A DNA stretch of 6,114 bases from an uncultured Eubacteriales bacterium (GTDB taxonomy: Bacteria > Bacillota > Clostridia > Oscillospirales > Oscillospiraceae). The notes beneath the pieces are model-generated. The model worked only from the letters and a program-made list of their open reading frames with translations, did not search any database and had not been told where the DNA came from. Each line of letters opens with the position of its first letter. The first letter of the stretch is position 1. Both the position numbers and the translations under genes were made by a program. Location: positions 1 to 6,114 of the forward strand of contig ONVR01000072.1 in NCBI GenBank assembly GCA_900321335.1, read 5' to 3'. Positions 1 through 4,555 of the stretch are shown one piece after another.

Positions 1-76
1 AACGCCAGGTGGCAACACTGATCCGGAAGAGGGGGATCCTTTGAACCCGGTATACGGGATATACAATCAAATCCAA

Positions 77-104
77 CCAGGGCGTCCGCATATGCGGGCG
101 CCTT
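77..104. repeat. 28-bp direct repeat, copy 1 (terminator-type hairpin)
   Basis: This segment is identical over 28 bases, in the same orientation, to 1480-1507. Its core is a near-perfect inverted repeat, GGCGTCCGC (81-89), loop ATAT, GCGGGCGCC (94-102), with a single G-T wobble pair. A short CAAAT lies 4 bases before this copy and 5 bases before the other, so the similarity may extend slightly upstream. The two copies bracket the HTH-PurM gene. Identity was read directly from the sequence; the repeat's origin is not known. Confidence 0.9.
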
Positions 105-110
105 ATTTTA
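79..110 (+). terminator. Intrinsic terminator upstream of the HTH-PurM gene
   Basis: A 9-bp GC-rich stem (81-89 with 94-102) closes an ATAT loop and can be extended by a G-U and an A-U pair at the base. It is followed by a T-rich tract, TTATTTTA (103-110). This would end a transcript from an upstream gene that lies outside the window, and it insulates the HTH-PurM gene from that transcript. Confidence 0.75.
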
Positions 111-155
111 TACGGGTAATTCTAATTCCGGTTGAATTGCGGGGAAAAACTCACC

Positions 156-186
156 TTGACGGTTATTGCCTTCCAATCGTCATAAG
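156..186 (+). promoter_or_regulatory. Weak candidate promoter for the HTH-PurM gene
   Basis: TTGACG (156-161) resembles a sigma-A -35 box at five of six positions. The best -10 partner is CATAAG (181-186), matching four of six bases at a long 19-bp spacing. A promoter is expected here because a terminator lies just upstream, but no better pair is visible, so the exact boxes are uncertain. A weak core promoter would fit a self-regulated HTH gene, but no operator is evident. Confidence 0.3.
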
Positions 187-215
187 GTTTAAGATAAAGA
201 AAAGGAGGGAGCGCA

Positions 216-1466
216 ATGCTTAACGGTGTCAAAGTAGGAAAGTTCATCATGGAAAAACGAAAAGCTCTGGGGCTGACCCAGCAGCAGCTGGCTGACCGGC
301 TGAACGTTTCCTTTCAGGCAATCTCCAAATGGGAAAATGGGACCACATACCCAAACATTGAACTGCTTAAGGATCTGGCCGCTGTGCTGGACGTGTCCGC
401 AGATGAAATTCTGGCGGGCAGCGAAAAGGTGACAGAAGGGCTCTCATACAGCAAGGCGGGGGTGGACATCGCTTATACGGATACAATCAAAAAAGAGATG
501 TCCTCTTATCTGACGTCTGCGGACAGCAGAGTGCTCAACGGCCTGGGGCCCTTTGCATCTCTTTATGATATTAACTTTCCGGAGATCCGGCAGCCGGTCC
601 TTGTCCTGAAATCGGAAGAACCGGGATCCAAGCAAAAGCTCGCCATGGAGTTTGGATATACGGAATCGATCTGCCACGATATGATCAACCATCTGGTGAA
701 CGATATCGCGGTGATGGGTGCAAGGCCGCTGGCGGTGCTGGATACCATTGTATGCGGCAATGCGGAAAAGGACACGATCAAAGCCCTTGTAAAGGGAATT
801 TCGGATGCCTGCAGGGAAAACGATTGCTCGCTGGTGGGCGGAGAGACTTCCATCCAGCCATCTGTCGTGGCGCATGGGGTCTATGTGCTTACGGCGAGTA
901 TAGCGGGGATCGTGGAACGGGAAAGAATTATTGACGGATCTGCCGTCAGAGAAGGGGATGCGGTTTTGGCTGTCGCTTCCAACGGCCTTCACACAAACGG
1001 CTATTCTCTGGTGCGGCTGCTGATGGATCAAAAGCCTGAGATCAAGCTGGATAAAATCGACGGATTGACTTTCCTTGAGCAGATCATGAAGCCCCACGCG
1101 CCGTATTACAGGGCGATTAAGGGCGTGCTGGAAAAGTGCCGGATCCACGCAATGGCCCACATCACCGGCGGAGGAATCGAGGGCAATCTCTGCAGAGTGA
1201 TTCCAAACGGGCTTTGCGCGGAAATTGATCTTTCGCAGGTGAAAGTGCCCAAGATCTTTCGTTACATTCGACAGGTTGGCGGCATCAGTGATGATGAAAT
1301 GCTCCGCACATTCAACTGCGGCGTGGGGCTGGTCCTGGTGGTGCCTCAACAGGAAAAAAACGAGATCCTGCGGCAGCTGTGTTCCTTCTATCCCTGCTAT
1401 GAGATCGGCAGGATCGGCACGGGTAAGAGCCGCGTTGCGTTCAGAGACCGTCTTAGCTGGATTTGA
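216..1466 (+). CDS. XRE-family HTH domain fused to PurM-like (AIR synthase) domain
   Basis: The 416-residue product has two parts. Residues about 8-66 are an XRE/Cro-type helix-turn-helix: LTQQQLADRL (20-29) precedes the recognition helix around FQAISKWENG (33-42). Residues about 76-410 match phosphoribosylformylglycinamidine cyclo-ligase (PurM), the ATP-dependent enzyme making AIR in purine synthesis. Shared landmarks are YSKAGVDI (78-85), VND (161-163), GGET (208-211), IIDGS (238-242), HTNGYSLVR (259-267), HITGGG (315-320) and FNCGVG (366-371). The enzyme part is near full length. The loop that reads TDGVGTK in PurM is SEEPGSK here (133-139): the Lys is kept, the Asp is Glu, and the next two positions are changed. 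The start is supported by AGGAGG at 203-208; the later ATG at 249 would cut into the first HTH helix. No purine genes lie nearby. It may be a purine- or nucleotide-sensing regulator, a bifunctional enzyme, or a diverged PurM paralog; the domain calls are firm, the role is inference. Confidence 0.9.
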   Translation: MLNGVKVGKFIMEKRKALGLTQQQLADRLNVSFQAISKWENGTTYPNIELLKDLAAVLDVSADEILAGSEKVTEGLSYSKAGVDIAYTDTIKKEMSSYLTSADSRVLNGLGPFASLYDINFPEIRQPVLVLKSEEPGSKQKLAMEFGYTESICHDMINHLVNDIAVMGARPLAVLDTIVCGNAEKDTIKALVKGISDACRENDCSLVGGETSIQPSVVAHGVYVLTASIAGIVERERIIDGSAVREGDAVLAVASNGLHTNGYSLVRLLMDQKPEIKLDKIDGLTFLEQIMKPHAPYYRAIKGVLEKCRIHAMAHITGGGIEGNLCRVIPNGLCAEIDLSQVKVPKIFRYIRQVGGISDDEMLRTFNCGVGLVLVVPQQEKNEILRQLCSFYPCYEIGRIGTGKSRVAFRDRLSWI

Positions 1467-1479
1467 AGCCAAATAGGAT

Positions 1480-1507
1480 CCAGGGCGTCCGCATATGCGG
1501 GCGCCTT
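1480..1507. repeat. 28-bp direct repeat, copy 2 (terminator-type hairpin)
   Basis: This is the second exact copy of the segment at 77-104, starting 13 bases after the stop codon of the HTH-PurM gene. Identity ends sharply on both sides: the base before differs (T here, A in copy 1), and the sequence after is TTGCTGG rather than TTATTTT. Confidence 0.9.
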
Positions 1508-1517
1508 GCTGGTTTCA
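1484..1517 (+). terminator. Likely terminator of the HTH-PurM gene, with a weak T-tract
   Basis: The same 9-bp stem and ATAT loop as at 81-102 lies here (1484-1492 with 1497-1505). The following tract, TTGCTGGTTTC, is poor in T, so termination may be less efficient than at the upstream copy. It separates the HTH-PurM gene from the promoter of the next gene. Confidence 0.55.
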
Positions 1518-1542
1518 TGGCAGGAAAACCCAATAAAAACTC

Positions 1543-1572
1543 TTGCCAGAATGCGTAACCGTATAATATAAT
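1543..1572 (+). promoter_or_regulatory. Sigma-A-type promoter of the aldo/keto reductase gene
   Basis: TTGCCA (1543-1548) and a perfect TATAAT (1567-1572) are separated by 18 bp. A second, overlapping TATAAT at 1562-1567 would give only a 13-bp spacer and is less likely to be the one used. Transcription should start near 1579, leaving a leader of roughly 45 nt before the start codon. Confidence 0.7.
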
Positions 1573-1625
1573 AGTGCCAAAGAATTTTTTTCTTGAATCA
1601 AGCAAAGGAAAAGGAGAAATGCAGC

Positions 1626-2744
1626 ATGAAAAAGCTTGGATTCGGTCTGATGCGGATGCCTCTGACAGATCCCAAGGATCAGAAGAGCGTTGACATCGAG
1701 CAGGTATGTAAGATGGTGGATACCTTCCTGGCCAAGGGATTCACCTACTTTGACACGGCCTATGTTTACCACTCCGGCGACAGCGAGCGCGTTGCCAAAA
1801 AGGTGCTGGTGGACCGGTACCCCAGAGACAGCTACACCCTGGCTACAAAGCTGCCCATGTTCCTGGTGGACAGCTATGAAAAGCAGGAGCAGCTGTTCAA
1901 CGAGCAGCTGGAAAAGTGCGGTGTGGAATTCTTTGACTACTATCTGCTCCATGCTATGTCCGCGGAGAACCTGAAAAAGGCCCGGGAGTTTGACAGCTTC
2001 AAATTCCTGCTGGAGAAAAAGGCCCAGGGCAAGATCAAGAACGCGGGCTTTTCCTTCCACGACACCCCGGAAGTCCTTGAGGAGATCCTGACCGACTTCC
2101 CGGAGGCGGATTTCGTACAGCTCCAGATCAACTACCTGGACTGGGAGAGCGCAAACGTTCAGTCCCGCGCCTGCTATGAGGTCTGCGTCAAGCACGGCAA
2201 GCCCGTGGTGGTCATGGAGCCCATCAAGGGCGGCACCCTGGCGGCTGTGTCCGATGAGATCGTCAATATGTTCAAGGCCGTCCGGCCGGAGCTGAGTCCC
2301 TCTGCCTGGGCCGTCCGCTACGCCGCCAGCCTGGAAAACGTCATGGTGGTCCTCTCCGGCATGTCCAACATCGCCCAGATGGAGGACAACGCCTCCTACA
2401 TGGAGAACTTCGAGCCCCTGACCAAGCCCGAGTATGAGGCGATCGACAAGGCCGTGGAGAACATCAAGGCCAACGTGGCGATCCCCTGCACGGCCTGCCG
2501 CTACTGCGTGGATGGATGTCCTATGAACATCGCCATCCCGGACTACTTCCGGGTGTATAACGATATCAAGCAGTTCGGCGAGATCTCCGGCGCCCGGTGG
2601 CACTTCAGCGAGATCTCCGGGGAAAACGGAAAGCCCTCCGAGTGCGTTGCCTGCGGACAGTGCGAGGGTATCTGCCCCCAGCATCTGCAGATCATCGACC
2701 TGCTCAAGGACGTCGCCGAGGTTTTTGAGACGCAGAAAAAGTAA
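1626..2744 (+). CDS. Aldo/keto reductase with two C-terminal 4Fe-4S motifs
   Basis: The 372-residue protein has an aldo/keto reductase barrel (about residues 1-275) and a ferredoxin-like C-terminus. The catalytic tetrad of the family can be placed at Asp43 and Tyr48 (FDTAYVY), Lys75 (LATKLP) and His109 (YLLHAM). Two CxxCxxCxxxCP motifs follow: Cys288, 291, 294, 298 and Cys340, 343, 346, 350. They are expected to bind two [4Fe-4S] clusters. This is the layout of the predicted oxidoreductases grouped as COG1453, common in anaerobes; they probably move electrons between an iron-sulfur partner and a nicotinamide-dependent site. The substrate cannot be told from sequence, and no signal peptide is seen, so it should be cytoplasmic. 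The ATG at 1626 is chosen because AAGGAG (1611-1616) lies 9 nt upstream; an in-frame TTG at 1593 has no such site. It has its own promoter and terminator, so it is probably a single-gene unit. Confidence 0.93.
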   Translation: MKKLGFGLMRMPLTDPKDQKSVDIEQVCKMVDTFLAKGFTYFDTAYVYHSGDSERVAKKVLVDRYPRDSYTLATKLPMFLVDSYEKQEQLFNEQLEKCGVEFFDYYLLHAMSAENLKKAREFDSFKFLLEKKAQGKIKNAGFSFHDTPEVLEEILTDFPEADFVQLQINYLDWESANVQSRACYEVCVKHGKPVVVMEPIKGGTLAAVSDEIVNMFKAVRPELSPSAWAVRYAASLENVMVVLSGMSNIAQMEDNASYMENFEPLTKPEYEAIDKAVENIKANVAIPCTACRYCVDGCPMNIAIPDYFRVYNDIKQFGEISGARWHFSEISGENGKPSECVACGQCEGICPQHLQIIDLLKDVAEVFETQKK

Positions 2745-2762
2745 AAAACAGGAGCCAACCGG

Positions 2763-2792
2763 AAAGCGGGCGCAGATCGCGCCCGCTTTTTC
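2763..2792 (+). terminator. Strong intrinsic terminator after the aldo/keto reductase gene
   Basis: GCGGGCGC (2766-2773) pairs perfectly with GCGCCCGC (2779-2786) around a 5-nt loop, extended by three A-T pairs. It is followed by TTTTT (2787-2791). Only 32 bases separate the end of this T-run from the next start codon, and no promoter is visible in them. The downstream gene must therefore depend on read-through or on a promoter inside the reductase gene. Confidence 0.88.
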
Positions 2793-2824
2793 TGTGAGGA
2801 TCCATACCGGAGGAGATGCTTCCC

Positions 2825-3850
2825 ATGCTCAGATTTGACAGTGATTATATGGAGGTCTGCCACCCTGCGATCCTGCAGCGGCTCTCGGAGACCTGCCTGG
2901 ATAAATATCCCGGCTACGGAGAGGACGACTGCTGCGCAAGCGCTGCGGACAAGATCCGCACCGCCTGCGGAATGCCCCGGGCCCAGGTGACCTTTACGGT
3001 AGGGGGGACCCAGACCAACGACATCGTCATCGACGCCCTGCTGCGCCCCTATGAGGGGGTGGTGGCGGCCCAGACAGGGCACATTGCCGCCCACGAGGCC
3101 GGTGCCATCGAGCACTCCGGTCACAAGGTCCTGACCCTGCCGGGGAAGGACGGCAAGCTGATGGCCCATACGCTGGAGGACTATCTGAAGACGTATTTTG
3201 CCGACGAAAACCATGAGCACATGGTCCGGCCGGGGATGGTCTACATCTCCCATCCCACGGAGTACGGCACCCTGTACACAAAAGGGGAGCTGGAGGCGCT
3301 GCACGAATGCTGCAAACGCTACGGCCTGCCCCTGTTTCTGGACGGGGCCCGGCTGGGCTACGGCCTTGCCGGCCGGGACACGGACGTGACCCTTCCCGAC
3401 GTGGCCGCGCTGACGGATGTGTTTTACATCGGCGGGACCAAGGTGGGAGCCATGTTCGGCGAGGCTGTGGTGTTCACAGGCGTGCCCATGCCGGCGCATA
3501 TGGTCTCCATCAAAAAGCAGCACGGGGGCCTGTTGGCAAAGGGGTTTCTGCTGGGGATTCAGTACGACGTGCTCTTCACCGACGGGCTGTATATGCAGAT
3601 TTCCCAAAATGCCGTTGACCGGGCCATGGAGGTCCGGGAGCTGCTGCTGGGGAAAGGCTACGAGCTTCTCATCGATTCACCCACGAATCAGCAGTTTGTC
3701 ATCCTGCCGGATGAGGACCTGGCCCGCCTGCGGGAGAAGGTGAGCGTCGCCTTCTGGGAGAAGGTGGACGCAAAGCGCACGGCGGTGCGCTTTGCCACCA
3801 GCTGGGCCACCACACCGGAGCAGATCCGTGCGCTTGCCGCGCTGCTGTGA
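2825..3850 (+). CDS. PLP-dependent threonine-aldolase-family enzyme (beta-eliminating lyase fold)
   Basis: The 341-residue protein has the length and motif order of low-specificity L-threonine aldolases (COG2008), which split L-threonine or L-allo-threonine to glycine and acetaldehyde using pyridoxal phosphate. Visible landmarks are YGEDD (31-35), the phosphate-binding loop GGTQTN (60-65), His86 in HIAAHEAGA (86-94), which should stack on the cofactor, DGARLGYGL (173-181) with Asp173 facing the pyridine nitrogen, and Lys206 in GGTKVG as the probable Schiff-base lysine. The loop reads GGTQTN where many aldolases have SGTMAN, so this belongs to a divergent branch and substrate preference is uncertain. 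The start is set at 2825 because GGAGGAG (2809-2815) directly abuts the in-frame ATG at 2816 and only suits the second ATG, 9 nt downstream. The protein should be cytoplasmic. It could serve glycine supply or threonine breakdown; neighbours give no further clue. Confidence 0.9.
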   Translation: MLRFDSDYMEVCHPAILQRLSETCLDKYPGYGEDDCCASAADKIRTACGMPRAQVTFTVGGTQTNDIVIDALLRPYEGVVAAQTGHIAAHEAGAIEHSGHKVLTLPGKDGKLMAHTLEDYLKTYFADENHEHMVRPGMVYISHPTEYGTLYTKGELEALHECCKRYGLPLFLDGARLGYGLAGRDTDVTLPDVAALTDVFYIGGTKVGAMFGEAVVFTGVPMPAHMVSIKKQHGGLLAKGFLLGIQYDVLFTDGLYMQISQNAVDRAMEVRELLLGKGYELLIDSPTNQQFVILPDEDLARLREKVSVAFWEKVDAKRTAVRFATSWATTPEQIRALAALL

Positions 3851-3870
3851 CCGGGGGAGAGAAGACAGAA

Positions 3871-3912
3871 AAAACTTTGAGGCACACCAATTAAGGTGTG
3901 CCTCAAGTTTTG
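3871..3912. terminator. Long bidirectional hairpin terminator
   Basis: TTGAGGCACACC (3877-3888) pairs perfectly with GGTGTGCCTCAA (3895-3906) around AATTAA. The stem continues past a one-base bulge because AAAAC on the left faces GTTTT on the right. Read rightward it ends in GTTTTG and closes the threonine-aldolase gene. Read leftward it ends in six T residues, making it an even better terminator for the leftward unit that starts near 4280. Confidence 0.85.
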
Positions 3913-4280
3913 TAAAGAGGTAATTTCACGAAGAATGATTACTCCAATTTAACAAATTCAGATATTCAGTTTTCTGTTTTCTGTGGCTGTCTTGTTGTTA
4001 TCAGCTTCCCGTAATTCGTTTGATAAAACAGCGTGTCAGTAAATGAAACACAAAACAGGGGAACGACTAATGAACGATAGCCTCTCTATGATAGCTGTAC
4101 ATTGGTATCGACCGCCCTTCCTAACAGAATATCTATGATACAATCCACGAAGGGATATTGCCCTTTTGCGGATGATCCGATCTCATCAGGTATTCACGGC
4201 GCCATCTGTACGATTTTGCCTTTACATCAAGTTCTGCATCGGAACCACCTTATCCTTTGATTCATGCATTTGTTATTTCT
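3871..4280 (-). ncRNA. Candidate leftward non-coding transcript, or remains of a small gene
   Basis: A near-consensus leftward promoter at 4287-4315 and the leftward terminator at 3871-3906 define a unit of about 410 nt with no intact ORF of normal size. As RNA it can fold well in part. One hairpin spans 4143-4173, with a 6-bp outer stem (4143-4148 with 4168-4173, one wobble) and a 5-bp inner stem (4150-4154 with 4161-4165). Around it an interrupted 12-bp helix can form: 4097-4101 with 4207-4211, 4103-4105 with 4202-4204, and 4113-4116 with 4198-4201. I checked by eye for signatures of RNase P RNA, tmRNA, SRP RNA, 6S RNA and a hammerhead and found none. The coding alternatives are a 15-codon ORF (4222-4269), a start-less 38-codon frame (4133-4249), and a start-less 75-codon frame (3966-4193) broken by one TAG. 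The stretch is visibly richer in A and T than the genes on either side. The transcription unit is fairly well supported; its nature is not. Confidence 0.4.
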
Positions 4281-4286
4281 GACTAT

Positions 4287-4315
4287 ATATTAGCCGCTAT
4301 CGGCGGCTTTGTCAA
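4287..4315 (-). promoter_or_regulatory. Near-consensus leftward sigma-A promoter
   Basis: On the minus strand, TTGACA (4310-4315) and TAATAT (4287-4292) are separated by exactly 17 bp. This is the best promoter match in the window. It reads away from spoIIE toward the bidirectional terminator, with an expected transcription start near 4280. Confidence 0.75.
4292..4308. repeat. Inverted repeat inside the leftward promoter spacer (operator candidate)
   Basis: AGCCGC (4292-4297), TATCG, GCGGCT (4303-4308) is a perfect 6-bp inverted repeat filling almost the whole spacer between the -35 and -10 boxes of the leftward promoter. That position suits a repressor operator. Because TTTGTC follows it on the plus strand, it could instead be a small, weak rightward terminator. 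Confidence 0.45.
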
Positions 4316-4476
4316 GTCAAAATAGACAAAAAACGCAACTTTGGTGAAACGCTTTAAAAATACCCGCGGGAAATTGTGCAAACAATACAAAGGGAAAAAC
4401 GCCCTTTTCAGCCGGGATAAAAAGCGGCATTTCCCGTGATTTTCCGACAGGATCCAACCGCCGGTTTCAACGCCTT
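4316..4476. other. Intergenic stretch with several small hairpins, no gene seen
   Basis: No ORF with a ribosome binding site was found here. There are three short perfect inverted repeats: ATTGT-GCAA-ACAAT (4373-4386), AAAGGG (4389-4394) with CCCTTT (4402-4407) followed by TTC, and CGGGA (4413-4417) with TCCCG (4432-4436). CCCGCGGG at 4363-4370 is a self-complementary octamer. These may belong to an unrecognised leader or regulatory region between the two divergent promoters. Confidence 0.4.
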
Positions 4477-4509
4477 CCGACATGGACGGGCGGGAAAACC
4501 CTCTACAAT
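4477..4509 (+). promoter_or_regulatory. Candidate spoIIE promoter with 21-bp spacer and paired TTCCGACA elements
   Basis: TACAAT (4504-4509) is a good -10 box, but nothing resembling a -35 lies 16-18 bp upstream. CCGACA (4477-4482) lies 21 bp upstream and matches TTGACA at four of six positions. The Bacillus subtilis spoIIE promoter is known to have this unusual long spacing and to need phosphorylated Spo0A. The -35-like box sits inside TTCCGACA (4475-4482), which is repeated at 4442-4449, 33 bp away. Its complement, TGTCGGAA, resembles the Spo0A box core TGTCGAA with one extra G. Spo0A control is therefore inferred, not shown. Confidence 0.5.
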
Positions 4510-4555
4510 GGTAGAAGCGGTAAAACGCGGATTACAGGCGGAAGAGGGAGATTTT

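Noticed and set aside
41..223. Small rightward ORF across the upstream region
   Set aside because: It begins at a TTG with no ribosome binding site, reads straight through a terminator hairpin and overlaps the well-supported start of the HTH-PurM gene.
444..1472. Long minus-strand ORF opposite the HTH-PurM gene
   Set aside because: The plus strand encodes clear HTH and PurM motifs throughout. The minus-strand product has no recognisable motif and looks like an antisense shadow.
1593..1625. TTG start extending the reductase by 11 residues
   Set aside because: There is no ribosome binding site at a proper distance, whereas AAGGAG sits 9 nt before the ATG at 1626. The extension would itself be the Shine-Dalgarno region.
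1515..2684. Minus-strand ORF of 389 codons opposite the aldo/keto reductase gene
   Set aside because: It covers the promoter, leader and catalytic motifs of a certain gene and its composition is low-complexity (Leu, Gly, Val, His), typical of antisense GC-rich coding DNA.
2816..2818. ATG three codons before the chosen threonine-aldolase start
   Set aside because: It directly touches the GGAGGAG sequence, leaving no spacer for initiation. The ATG at 2825 is properly spaced.
2543..3607. Minus-strand ORF spanning two genes
   Set aside because: It runs through the strong terminator at 2763-2792 and opposes conserved residues of both genes. No family resemblance is seen.
4165..4200. Hammerhead ribozyme suggested by CUGAUGA on the minus strand
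   Set aside because: The required GAAA after stem II and the matching flanking stems are not present.
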